Shown: piece by piece, positions 1-7,789 of the stretch
How positions within the stretch are numbered: position 1 is the stretch's first letter
How the letters are laid out: every line of letters starts with the position of its first letter
Source: an uncultured bacterium
Lineage (GTDB): Bacteria > Planctomycetota > UBA1135 > GCA-002686595
Direction of reading: 5' to 3'
DNA length: 64,000 nt
Assembly (NCBI GenBank): GCA_937905825.1
Contig: CALCXM010000082.1
Coordinates: forward strand, 155,990-219,989
Notes under the pieces: model-generated
Seen by the model: the letters and a program-made list of their open reading frames with translations, nothing else
Told to the model about the DNA's origin: nothing
The model's database searches: none
Position numbers and translations under genes: made by a program

Positions 1-1
1 T

Positions 2-76
2 GGCTATCCAAGCGCGGATTGCCAAGTGCCCGACCTCGAACGCAAAGCTCTGGACGAGATTCGCGTCGATCGCTGA
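2..76 (+). CDS. C-terminal fragment of an unidentified protein
   Basis: An open frame enters from the left edge and stops at a TGA at 74-76. Its 24 visible residues (ending in ALDEIRVDR) have a normal mixed composition, as expected for a protein C-terminus. The gene converges on the ybjQ-like gene, which ends at 161. The fragment is too short for any family to be recognised. The alternative is that this is non-coding sequence open by chance. Confidence 0.35.
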   Translation, partial: GYPSADCQVPDLERKALDEIRVDR

Positions 77-160
77 GAGTGCGTTCGATGATCCCGAATG
101 CGAAGAAGGACAGCGCAAGCGTTCGCCATCTTCTGGTGCCCAGAGCGGGCCCGGAGGCTC

Positions 161-481
161 CTAGATTTTCAGCAGCTTGACAGCGGTCCCGTAGACCAAC
201 ATCTCCGCGGCTCCCGAGGCGATCTCGGTGCCCGTGAAGCGCGTGCCGATGATCCCATTGGCACCCAGCGCGCGGGCCTCCGCTGTCATACGATCCAGGG
301 CTTGTTCACGGGCCTCTGCCAAGAGCTTGGTGTACTCCCCAACTTCGCCTCCCACGATGTTGGTCAGGAGGGCGGAAATGTCTCCGCCCAGATGTCCCGC
401 ACGGACAGTGGCCCCGCGCACGAGACCGAAGACTTCGACGACTTCATAGCCGGGGAGAACATCGATGGTAGCCACGATCAT
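161..481 (-). CDS. YbjQ/UPF0145 family protein
   Basis: The 106-residue protein matches the small YbjQ family, sometimes labelled heavy-metal-binding domain, whose biochemical role is not firmly known. Family features seen are the N-terminal strand with LPGYEVVEVFGLVRG, a central amphipathic helix (YTKLLAEAREQALDRM), the ALGANGIIGTRF segment, and a C-terminal MLVYGTAVKL strand. The length is normal for the family. It is the last gene of a minus-strand operon: its ATG overlaps the anti-sigma stop in a TCAT/ATGA arrangement at 478-481, suggesting translational coupling. Confidence 0.88.
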   Translation of the reverse strand: MIVATIDVLPGYEVVEVFGLVRGATVRAGHLGGDISALLTNIVGGEVGEYTKLLAEAREQALDRMTAEARALGANGIIGTRFTGTEIASGAAEMLVYGTAVKLLKI

Positions 482-924
482 CGTTTGACCTCCGTGTAAG
501 GATCATAGGGAAGCAAGCGCTGCCGATCTCGAAAGCGGATCGAGAGCAAAACGCTGAAGCCGAAGAGAGGAGCGAGAATCAGGGCTTTGGTCAGGGCATC
601 CAAGTCGGCCTGCAGGGTCGCAATGCAGCCGAGGGCAAAGAGCCCGATCAAGCCTGTGCAGAGCAGAGTCCAGCCCGTGCGCGTTCCGGCCTGGTGCGTG
701 GGGCTGCTGAGGATGCGTTCCCACTCCAAGTCCGTGGGCTCAGGGGGGGCGTTGTGGCGGGCGAGAACCTCGAGCTTCTGATAGGCAGTCACCTGGCGCA
801 GGAGTTCAGGTTCCTGCGTCAGGCGTTGTTCAAGAAGCTCGCGTTGCTCGGGGACCAGTTCGTCATCGACGTAGGCCATCACGAGCAGTTCATCGCGGGA
901 GGGGTGTTCGGATTCTCGGTTCAT
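478..924 (-). CDS. Putative membrane anti-sigma factor
   Basis: The 148-residue protein has an N-terminal region resembling anti-sigma (zf-HC2-like) domains: the helix DELLVMAYVDDELVPEQREL, then a second helix. It lacks the HxxxCxxC zinc ligands. Two hydrophobic segments follow (about residues 84-105 and 112-130), then a basic cytoplasmic tail. It lies directly after the ECF sigma gene, with ATG and the sigma stop overlapping in ATGA at 921-924, as is usual for sigma/anti-sigma pairs. The function is inferred from context plus the N-terminal signature. A generic membrane protein is the alternative. Confidence 0.72.
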   Translation of the reverse strand: MNRESEHPSRDELLVMAYVDDELVPEQRELLEQRLTQEPELLRQVTAYQKLEVLARHNAPPEPTDLEWERILSSPTHQAGTRTGWTLLCTGLIGLFALGCIATLQADLDALTKALILAPLFGFSVLLSIRFRDRQRLLPYDPYTEVKR

Positions 925-1628
925 TGCATTGGGTCCCCGAGAGATTGAATTTCGGAGCCGCTGGCTCTGTCGCCAGCTTCTAGCAGGCCTTCGAGGTGCT
1001 CCCGCAACCGTCGTCGAGCGTGAAACAATCGCGACATCACCGTGCCCTGGGGGATGCCCAGGGAGTCCGCGATTTCCTTGTAGGAGAGCTCCCGGTGGTG
1101 ACGCAAGGAGAGGATCTCGCGGTCCTTGGAGGAGAGCTGCTGCACGGCCAACTCAAAGGACTGGGCTTGCTCTTTGGACTCCAGTTGATCGATGGCTTGA
1201 TCGGCCTTGGGGTCCGCAAGCTCCCAATCTCCTTCGCGATCGGATCCCGGCTTCTTGGCCGAGAAGGAGACCTTGCGCAGGCGCCCGTTCTTGCGCAGGT
1301 GGCTGTAGCAGGTGTTGCGCAGGATCCGGTGAAACCAGGGCAGGAAGGGTTCCCCGTCACGGAAGGTCTCACGGGCTTTGAAGATCTTCATGAAGGTCTC
1401 CTGGGCCAGGTCCATGGCATCCTCGCGGGAGCCCACGAGGGATTGGGCGATGTAGAAGGCTCGGTTGCGCAGCTTGGTGACGAGCGCGTTGAAAGCGAGC
1501 TCATCGCCGGCCTTGGTGGCCATCATTAGTGTGGTTTCTGGTCCCATGTCGGCGGGCGCCTTCGAGGGCTCCGTGGGTTTCTTCAACCAGGACTCTGAAA
1601 ACTTCTGGTCGTTTTGCTTCCCGGTCAT
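921..1628 (-). CDS. ECF RNA polymerase sigma factor (sigma-70 family)
   Basis: The protein has 235 residues when started at the ATG at 1628, which overlaps the lpxB stop as ATGA. The frame is open further upstream, but that part reads through lpxB coding sequence. Region 2 is visible as AFYIAQSLVGSREDAMDLAQ followed by ETFMKIFKARETF and a PWFHRILRNTCYSHLRK segment. Region 4 is LSSKDREILSLRHHRELSYK and EIADSLGIPQGTVMSRLFHA, a canonical helix-turn-helix. It should direct RNA polymerase to a stress or envelope regulon, with the next gene as its likely inhibitor. Coupling to lpxB suggests an envelope link, which is an inference. Confidence 0.93.
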   Translation of the reverse strand: MTGKQNDQKFSESWLKKPTEPSKAPADMGPETTLMMATKAGDELAFNALVTKLRNRAFYIAQSLVGSREDAMDLAQETFMKIFKARETFRDGEPFLPWFHRILRNTCYSHLRKNGRLRKVSFSAKKPGSDREGDWELADPKADQAIDQLESKEQAQSFELAVQQLSSKDREILSLRHHRELSYKEIADSLGIPQGTVMSRLFHARRRLREHLEGLLEAGDRASGSEIQSLGDPMQ

Positions 1629-3070
1629 CGGGCACCTGCCGCGCTTTTCTGGGGGGGCGAAACCCCCGGAATGAGGTTCAATACTGCCAATGCCGCTCGC
1701 CGGCTGGCTCCGGCTGGCCCAAGGCGCTGGGCTGCGATTTCCAGTTCCGCCGAGCAAGCCTCCCTCCAGTTCCTGTCGTTGACCAGCCGCTCAACCGCTT
1801 CGAAGAAGGCGGGCGGGCCCTCTTCGGCTGCAAAGCTAAACTCGGGATAGACCATGCGCCCAGCCAGCAAGTTGACGGAGGAGAAGTAAGGCACCGTTAG
1901 GAAATGCCGACCCATCCACTGTTGGAAGGCACTCTCCAGTCGGTAGACGACAACCGTTGGAATCCTGTGGTGCAGCAAGTGCGTGAGGATCGTTCCCGAA
2001 ACCGACAGGGCTGCCTTGGTTTGGGCAAGGCCTGCCTCGAGATCATAGGAGACTTCGACTGCCGCCCGATCTAAAGCACTCCTCTCGATGCACTCGTCGA
2101 TCAACGCTCGGTGCTTGCGGGAGCCTTGCAGAATAAGGGCGCGCCATGCAGCGGCGCCACCGATGTGGGCTCGGAGGCTCTCGAGCATCAGCGGTAGATT
2201 GCGTGCGATGACGGAACGCCGGCTGCCTGGAAGAATGGCGAGGATCTCAGCGCGCTCTTCGCGTGCGAGGCCCGCTCGTGTTTGAAAGACATCCATCTGT
2301 GGGTGGCCAACGTGCTCGACGGCAACTCCATGACGGCGGAACCAAGCCGGTTCGAAGGGCAAGATCGAGAGGGCGAGATCGAAGGCGCGCTTGAAACCAG
2401 CCACGCGCCAAGGGGCCCAGCCCCAATACTGGGGCGTGATGTACTGAGCGGTGAGCACCCCGGAGCGCTTGGCCATTTGCGCGAGGGGCACATTCAAAGC
2501 GGGAGAGTCGACCCCCAGGAACAAATCCAATCCTCCACTGGTGAAACTCTGGGCGGATCTTCGCAGGAGCTTCAGGTAGAAAGGCAATGCCTGCAGAACC
2601 CCGGAGAATCCCATGCGCGCATCGGAAACGGGATCTCCCAAGAGTTGAACTCCCTGCGCGGCGAGCTGCGGGCCGCCCAGACCCACGAGCTCTGGCGCCG
2701 GGGCTCCGCACTCAGCGAGGACCGCTCGCAGGGCACGCACCCAATTGATCGCATGGGTTTCACCGGAGGCTTCTGCGCAACTGATGAAGATCCGCAGGGG
2801 GCGGGAGGGCAAGTGCAATTCGCGCTGGTCCGGAGCAAAGCTGGGAGTGCTCGCCAAGTCCGATCGGATGTCCCGCAACAATTGCTGATTGCCAAGGAAT
2901 TGACCAGCAGCGTGCCAGGGCAAGCAGCAGGCATCGCGCAGGGCACGGGCGAACTCGAAGCTGACGAGACTGCGAGCTTCGGCCTCGATTGGCGCGTCCT
3001 GGAGCTGACTATGTTCTTGGTTGGTCAAGCGAGAGTTTTCCCTGGGCAACTGGGGGCGCAGGGTATTCAA
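1625..3070 (-). CDS. lpxB: Lipid-A-disaccharide synthase
   Basis: LpxB joins UDP-diacylglucosamine and lipid X to form the tetraacyl disaccharide of lipid A at the inner membrane. The diagnostic N-terminal motif IFISCAEASGETHA is at about residue 93, followed by LVGLGGPQLAAQGV, YITPQYWGWAPWR, VEHVGHPQMD, ILPGSRRSVI and LSVSGTILTHLLHHRIPTVV. About 90 residues precede the usual start of the family. The outermost start at 3070 is a TTG, and no ATG or GTG lies between it and the motif, so the true start is probably an internal TTG, for example near 2818-2824. The 3' end overlaps the ECF sigma start by four bases. A complete lpxB argues for LPS-type outer-membrane lipid. Confidence 0.9.
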   Translation of the reverse strand: MNTLRPQLPRENSRLTNQEHSQLQDAPIEAEARSLVSFEFARALRDACCLPWHAAGQFLGNQQLLRDIRSDLASTPSFAPDQRELHLPSRPLRIFISCAEASGETHAINWVRALRAVLAECGAPAPELVGLGGPQLAAQGVQLLGDPVSDARMGFSGVLQALPFYLKLLRRSAQSFTSGGLDLFLGVDSPALNVPLAQMAKRSGVLTAQYITPQYWGWAPWRVAGFKRAFDLALSILPFEPAWFRRHGVAVEHVGHPQMDVFQTRAGLAREERAEILAILPGSRRSVIARNLPLMLESLRAHIGGAAAWRALILQGSRKHRALIDECIERSALDRAAVEVSYDLEAGLAQTKAALSVSGTILTHLLHHRIPTVVVYRLESAFQQWMGRHFLTVPYFSSVNLLAGRMVYPEFSFAAEEGPPAFFEAVERLVNDRNWREACSAELEIAAQRLGPAGASRRAALAVLNLIPGVSPPQKSAAGAR

Positions 3071-3078
3071 TCCCTGCG
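3057..3078. promoter_or_regulatory. Perfect 7-bp dyad between divergent lpxB and TPR genes
   Basis: CGCAGGG (3057-3063) and CCCTGCG (3072-3078) are perfect inverted repeats around an 8-base AT-rich spacer. The element sits where the two divergent frames would otherwise overlap. This suggests regulatory DNA here, with both genes starting outside it. No binding protein is identified. Confidence 0.4.
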
Positions 3079-3764
3079 TGCGTGTCCTGGCCTACTTTGC
3101 GATGGTGTTCGCTTTCACCCTGCTTTTCCGCGAGCTTCCACTGGTGGGTGGTTTGTTTCGGGTGCCTTTGTTCGGTTTCTTTCTGACCGCAATCTTGCTC
3201 AGCACCGTCGGCGCCCGGGCGGCCCAGTGGATCGCCCAACGCCGTGCCCTTTCGCGGGATCTCGCGGATCTTGGAATCGTCGACACCCCCAACATGCGGG
3301 GAAAACTCGGTCGACTGCTTTTGCTGAACGGCCGCCCGCGCCAAGCCTTGGAGCCGCTTTCCGAAGCCCTGGCCGCGGATGAGACGGACCTAGAGTGGAC
3401 CTATCGCCTGGGAATGGCTCGCCGCTTGGTGGGCGAGGCCCAAGAGGCGACGCGACTGTTGGCGAGGGTCACGCAAGTTGATGAGCGCTATGCCTACGGG
3501 GAACCATGGCTCCAGCTGGCCCTTTGCCACTTGGACCTCGGCAAGCCCACGCAAGCCGTGGAGGCTCTTGAAAGGTTTGAGCGCTTGCAAGGAGCCACTC
3601 CGCAGCAGGTCTTTTGGTTGGGCTGCGCCATCAAGGCGAGCGGCCGCAAAGAGGATGCGCGCGCTGTCTTCAACCGGCTTCCTGAGTTGGTCAAGCAGGC
3701 CCCCAAGTACCAGCGGGCCGCAGCGCGCCAGTTCTTGCTGCGCTCCTATTTGACGCGGCTTTAA
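3078..3764 (+). CDS. TPR-containing membrane protein
   Basis: Two N-terminal hydrophobic segments (VLAYFAMVFAFTLLF and VPLFGFFLTAILL) are followed by a cytoplasmic region of TPR-like helix pairs. Examples are LGRLLLLNGRPRQALEPLSE, WTYRLGMARRLVGEAQEATR, LQLALCHLDLGKPTQAVEAL and VFWLGCAIKASGRKEDARAV. This layout resembles Psd/TPR membrane scaffold proteins of unknown partner. Start choice: GTG at 3078 keeps the first membrane helix intact, ATG 3102 is an alternative, and the TTG at 3021 would overlap lpxB. The gene converges with the ABC permease, and the two stop codons share bases at 3761-3764. Confidence 0.7.
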   Translation: MRVLAYFAMVFAFTLLFRELPLVGGLFRVPLFGFFLTAILLSTVGARAAQWIAQRRALSRDLADLGIVDTPNMRGKLGRLLLLNGRPRQALEPLSEALAADETDLEWTYRLGMARRLVGEAQEATRLLARVTQVDERYAYGEPWLQLALCHLDLGKPTQAVEALERFERLQGATPQQVFWLGCAIKASGRKEDARAVFNRLPELVKQAPKYQRAAARQFLLRSYLTRL

Positions 3765-4528
3765 GGAACCTTCCGCGAGAAGGCGGCAAGGGAGGCGGCG
3801 AGGCAAGCGAGGCTGATTCCCACCAAAGGCAAGACCATGTCCGCGCGCAGGGTCTCCTTCGACATGATGTCCATGAACACGCCGATGTCCGCTAGGCGGA
3901 AGAGCGACCAATGCGTGGCCACCTTTACCAAGTAGATCGAGAACTCGAGGGTCGTGAAGAACAGGACCGACAGGGCGATGCCCATGGGGCTGTCGAAGAG
4001 CGTCGAGCACAGAAACGTCAAGCTGTAGGTCGCTAGCAGGAACACGCACTGGTGCGTGGCCGCGAGCATCAATGCGTAGGTGCTGGCTTCGGCGTCGACG
4101 AAGGTCAGCAGCCAGGGCACGGTCGCCGTGGAGACGAAGATCGGCAGGCAGAGGGCGAGTGCGCCGCACAGCCAGCGGGTGAGTAGCAAGCGCCTGCGGG
4201 TGAAGGGCCGCGCCAACCAGAGCTCCAAGGTTCCGCGCTGAACTTCCCCGGCCACGGCGCCCGCGGCGAAAAGCACCCCGGCAGCGGTTCCCAAGGTGTT
4301 GCAACCCTTAAAGAAGTGTTGGCCCACCACGTAGGCTTCGATCCCGCCCTGCGCCAAGCTGTCGACCATGTCCTTCAGCATGGAGATCGGCGCCATGGCC
4401 TTGAGCATGCCCGCGTTCTTCTGAAACTCTGGCCAGAACAGGATCGCAGCGGCCAACATGGCCTCCAGCAGCAGGAAGTAAACGAGGGACGGAATCCCGT
4501 AGGCGCGCATGGCGAATCTCATCAGCAA
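3761..4528 (-). CDS. ABC-2 type transporter permease
   Basis: The 255-residue protein has about six hydrophobic segments. Between the first pair is an extracytoplasmic stretch, and the loop VAGEVQRGTLELWLARPFTR is typical of ABC-2 permeases (NosY/CcmB-like), where it couples to the ATPase. The start at 4528 overlaps the end of the ATPase gene (4522), so the two are translationally coupled and form one exporter. The substrate is not evident. With one permease and one ATPase the complex would be a heterotetramer, as is usual for the class. Confidence 0.85.
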   Translation of the reverse strand: MLMRFAMRAYGIPSLVYFLLLEAMLAAAILFWPEFQKNAGMLKAMAPISMLKDMVDSLAQGGIEAYVVGQHFFKGCNTLGTAAGVLFAAGAVAGEVQRGTLELWLARPFTRRRLLLTRWLCGALALCLPIFVSTATVPWLLTFVDAEASTYALMLAATHQCVFLLATYSLTFLCSTLFDSPMGIALSVLFFTTLEFSIYLVKVATHWSLFRLADIGVFMDIMSKETLRADMVLPLVGISLACLAASLAAFSRKVP

Positions 4529-5478
4529 GCATCCTCTCCGTACAGGTCCCGGTAGAGATGCTCGAGGGAGAGTTCTCCGTAGTCCATGCGCAATGGGCGC
4601 GGCGCGCTCTCGTCTTGAAAGAGGCGCACCAGTGTGGCGCGCGGGTCCTCATTAGCAAGCTGCAGGGTGAGTTGGTTCTCGCGCTGCTGAATGTTGGCCA
4701 CGTCCGTTCCGCGGGCCCGCTCCGAAAAGGCCTTGGCGTCTTCCGCGGATTGGAAATCGAGATGAATCGAGCGCCGCGATTGGGCGCGCACGTCGACCGC
4801 CCGCTCTTCGCTCAGCTTCAACCCACCCTGCAAGAAGACCATGTGATCGCAGGCCCGTTGAACTTCCGCCAGGTGATGGGAGGAGAGCAGGATCGTGGTG
4901 CCGCTGGCCGCGTCTTCGCGCAGGATTTCGAGCACGCTACCGCGCTTGGAAGGATCGAGTCCCTCGGTGATCTCATCCAGAATGCGCACGGGCACGCGCG
5001 GACCCAGAGCGCAGGCGAAGAGCAGTTGGCGTTTCATTCCGTGGCTGTAGGAACGAACCCGGTTGCGCAAGGGCAACCCTAGATCATCCGCACGGCGTGT
5101 GGCTCTTTGCAGGGCCTCCTTGCCGCGTCCCGCTACCAACCAGGCGAGTTGATCGCGGCCCCGCAAGTGCCCGTAGAAGCTGAGCTCCCCCGGGGCGAAG
5201 GTGCAACGCTTGCGAATCGGCGTCCCGTCTCCCGAAAGCTTGACCCCATCGACCCAGGCTTCGCCAGCAGTCTTGGGCACGAGACCGATCAAGGTGCGCA
5301 TGAAGGTGCTCTTGCCACTGCCATTCGGTCCGAGCAAGCCGGTCACGACCCCCGGCTGAATGTCCAGGTCCAGGGGCGCCAGGGCGACCTTGGATCCGAA
5401 GGATCGGCAGAGTCCACGGACTCGAATGGAACCGGGGGAGGCTGGCTGCGCTTCATCTCTTGCTTGTGCTTCTCGCAT
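4522..5478 (-). CDS. ABC transporter ATP-binding protein
   Basis: The 318-residue ATPase has Walker A GLLGPNGSGKST (about residue 50), a signature-like YSHGMKRQLLFACAL, Walker B VRILDEITEGLDP and the H-loop segment ILLSSHHLAEV. The C-terminal roughly 100 residues form the extension seen in ABC-2 exporters of the CcmA/NatA group. The signature is SHGMK rather than LSGGQ, a known relaxed form in this subfamily. It is the first gene of the exporter pair and diverges from the kinase-like gene across a gap of only 32 bases. Confidence 0.9.
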   Translation of the reverse strand: MREAQARDEAQPASPGSIRVRGLCRSFGSKVALAPLDLDIQPGVVTGLLGPNGSGKSTFMRTLIGLVPKTAGEAWVDGVKLSGDGTPIRKRCTFAPGELSFYGHLRGRDQLAWLVAGRGKEALQRATRRADDLGLPLRNRVRSYSHGMKRQLLFACALGPRVPVRILDEITEGLDPSKRGSVLEILREDAASGTTILLSSHHLAEVQRACDHMVFLQGGLKLSEERAVDVRAQSRRSIHLDFQSAEDAKAFSERARGTDVANIQQRENQLTLQLANEDPRATLVRLFQDESAPRPLRMDYGELSLEHLYRDLYGEDAC

Positions 5479-5510
5479 TCTTGGTTCCTTCGGCGGAGAA
5501 TAGGCGGCCT

Positions 5511-6278
5511 ATGGGGACCTGGCAAGTGATAGAGACTTTGAAGAGCGACAGCTTCGGCTGCGTGGAACGTCTGCAAGAGGCCGGCGGGCGTGTGCTTTTG
5601 CGCCGGAATGCCGGTGGGGGAGCTTTACCGGGGTCTCGTCTGGTGGCCAGGTATTTAATGCAAAGGGAACGCCGAGCCCTAGAAGCACTGGCGGGATTGA
5701 GCGCCACTCCGGTCCTGGTGGAGGACCCGGAGGCCATGGCCACCCCCAGCCAAAACGGTCGAATCCCAGCTCGGCGGGACATCCTGCTGCGCCATTGGGT
5801 CTCGGCCGCGCCCCTGCACAAGGCGGAATTCCTGGCGGAAGACTTCTTCGATCACCTGGATGATTTGGTCAAGAAACTGCACGAAGCCGGCGTTTGCCAC
5901 AACGACCTTCACAAAGAGCAGAACATCTTGGTGGGCGCGGACGGCTATCCGCACCTGATTGATTTCCAGTTGGCGAGCCTCCATCGGCGCAAGGGTCGTC
6001 TCTTTCGCTCCCGCTCCAGGGACGACTTGCGGCATGTGCAAAAGCACCGCAGACGCTACACCCGCGATGGGCGCGGTCCGGCGGCGGCCGGAGTCGATCA
6101 TGGTGCTGGACGCGGCATGCGCCGCAGTGGGCTGGCGCTTGTGTGGCGCAAAACGGGCAAGCCCCTCTACAACTTCATCACCCGGCGGCTACTGGGCACC
6201 TCAGATGGGGAAGAGCGCCGACCGAGCAGCGGCCCATGGCCCACCTGGACTGAACCCCGCGGCCGCCGAGATCTGTAG
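5511..6278 (+). CDS. Kdo/lipopolysaccharide-kinase-like protein
   Basis: The 255-residue protein has a protein-kinase-like fold signature. The catalytic loop CHNDLHKEQNILV matches HxDLxxxN, and LIDFQLA takes the DFG position. These fit the WaaP/KdkA lipopolysaccharide kinase family, which phosphorylates LPS inner-core sugars. ATG 5511 is chosen over the TTG at 5460 because the longer form would overlap the divergent ABC gene. The C-terminus is Arg-rich and lacks clear family features. The nearby lpxB supports an LPS role. A small Ser/Thr kinase is the alternative. Confidence 0.7.
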   Translation: MGTWQVIETLKSDSFGCVERLQEAGGRVLLRRNAGGGALPGSRLVARYLMQRERRALEALAGLSATPVLVEDPEAMATPSQNGRIPARRDILLRHWVSAAPLHKAEFLAEDFFDHLDDLVKKLHEAGVCHNDLHKEQNILVGADGYPHLIDFQLASLHRRKGRLFRSRSRDDLRHVQKHRRRYTRDGRGPAAAGVDHGAGRGMRRSGLALVWRKTGKPLYNFITRRLLGTSDGEERRPSSGPWPTWTEPRGRRDL

Positions 6279-6321
6279 ACGCATGGGGGAAACTCCTCCC
6301 GCGAGCTGCTAAGTTCTGCCC

Positions 6322-7677
6322 ATGGACATCACGATCATCGGGGCAGGAGAGGTGGGCTTCCACCTCGCTGACATTCTCTCCAGGGAGGAGCACAGGGTTA
6401 GCGTCATCGACACGGACCCGGTCAAGTCCAGGAGGATCATGGAATCCCTCGACGTGCAAGTGGTGCTCGGAGATGCCACCGACGTGGGGGTCCTCTCCCA
6501 AGCAGGCGTTTCCAAGTGTGACTTGTTCGTGGCGGTCACGGACGATGACAAGGCCAACATGTTGACCTGTGTTCTCGCTCGCCAAATGGGTGCGGGGCGC
6601 ATCATCATGCGCTTGAAGGACATGGAGCGCTTGCACGACTATCGCTACTCCTACAAGCAAGCCTTGGGTTTTGACGTGGTGCTCTCCACGGAGGAGTACG
6701 CCGCCCAGGAGATTGCGAACACCGTGCGCGAGCACCATGCCCTCGAGGTGGAGAGCTTTGCCGGGGGACGTGTCCAAACCCGTCGCTACCGCATCGAAGA
6801 AGACTCCCAGTTGGCTGGTCGTACTTTGGCTCAGTTGGAACTTCCCAGGGGAGTTCTGATCGCGGCCGCCGCGCGCGGGGAGAAGTTCACGATTCCCACG
6901 GGGGAATACAAACTGGCCATGGGAGAGCAGGTTTGGGTGATCGGCAAGCAACATGCCTTGGACGCCTTCGAGGTAGCCTGCGGTGCTCCACCTTCCCACC
7001 GGCGCAGCGTGGTTCTGATGGGTGCGGGCGGAGTGGCTCGGGCGGTGACCCGTCAATTGCTTCAAGTGCAAGGCATCTCCATTCGAGTCCTGGAGCGGGA
7101 TCCAGTACGGGCCCGGGCCTTCGCGGCGGAGTTCCCCGGGGATGTGATGGTGCTCGATGGAGACGCCACGGATCTGGATCTGCTGCACGAAGAGCGCATC
7201 GGTGATGCGAACGTCTTCGTCGCGACCTCCGGCGACGACGAGCAAAACATGGTGGCTTGCCTGCTGGTACACTCCCTCGGCACCGAGCGCACCATCGCCC
7301 TGATCAACAAATCTTCCTACCGGCACATCTACGATCTACTCGGAATCGATCGAGTGATTTCGCCACGCATTCTTTGCGCGAATCGGATTCTGCGCTTTGC
7401 TCGTTCCGGCTCGGTTTCCGCGATCGCGGTGTTGGCCGAGGGCAAGGCTGAGGTGGTGGAGATCGAAGTTCGTCTCGGTGCCAAACGCTCCGGTCAAAAG
7501 ATCAAGTCCCTGGGGTTGCCCGATGGAGTGGTGGTGGGAGCCTTGATTCGCAAGGACGAAACGAGCGTGCCCGACGGGGACTCGGTGGTGGAGGACGGGG
7601 ATCATGTGATTGTTTTCGCCAAACCGGAGAAGGTGGACAAGGTGCTCGAGATCTTCCGCTCGGGGGACGAGAGTTGA
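6322..7677 (+). CDS. trkA: Trk potassium uptake system NAD-binding protein TrkA
   Basis: TrkA is the cytoplasmic NAD(H)-binding regulatory ring of the Trk K+ channel. The 451 residues contain two RCK units. The first Rossmann motif is GAGEVGFHLADILSREEH and the second GAGGVARAVTRQLLQV (about residue 235). Each is followed by a TrkA-C domain, for example VEIEVRLGAKRSGQKIKSLG near the end. Length and duplicated architecture are normal. It lies just upstream of trkH on the same strand, so both parts of the transporter are probably co-expressed. Confidence 0.95.
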   Translation: MDITIIGAGEVGFHLADILSREEHRVSVIDTDPVKSRRIMESLDVQVVLGDATDVGVLSQAGVSKCDLFVAVTDDDKANMLTCVLARQMGAGRIIMRLKDMERLHDYRYSYKQALGFDVVLSTEEYAAQEIANTVREHHALEVESFAGGRVQTRRYRIEEDSQLAGRTLAQLELPRGVLIAAAARGEKFTIPTGEYKLAMGEQVWVIGKQHALDAFEVACGAPPSHRRSVVLMGAGGVARAVTRQLLQVQGISIRVLERDPVRARAFAAEFPGDVMVLDGDATDLDLLHEERIGDANVFVATSGDDEQNMVACLLVHSLGTERTIALINKSSYRHIYDLLGIDRVISPRILCANRILRFARSGSVSAIAVLAEGKAEVVEIEVRLGAKRSGQKIKSLGLPDGVVVGALIRKDETSVPDGDSVVEDGDHVIVFAKPEKVDKVLEIFRSGDES

Positions 7678-7789
7678 GCTGGCCCGTTTCGATTGAACAT
7701 GGGGCCCTGTCGACGGAGGGCTATCCCCTCACAACGGGGTGCCAGGCCATCCGCGCCCAAGGCTGTCAGCCTGGCGGGGGGCGCTTCCA

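Noticed and set aside
6178..7326. Long open frame antisense to trkA
   Set aside because: It is opposite the conserved TrkA Rossmann domains, and its composition is not protein-like.
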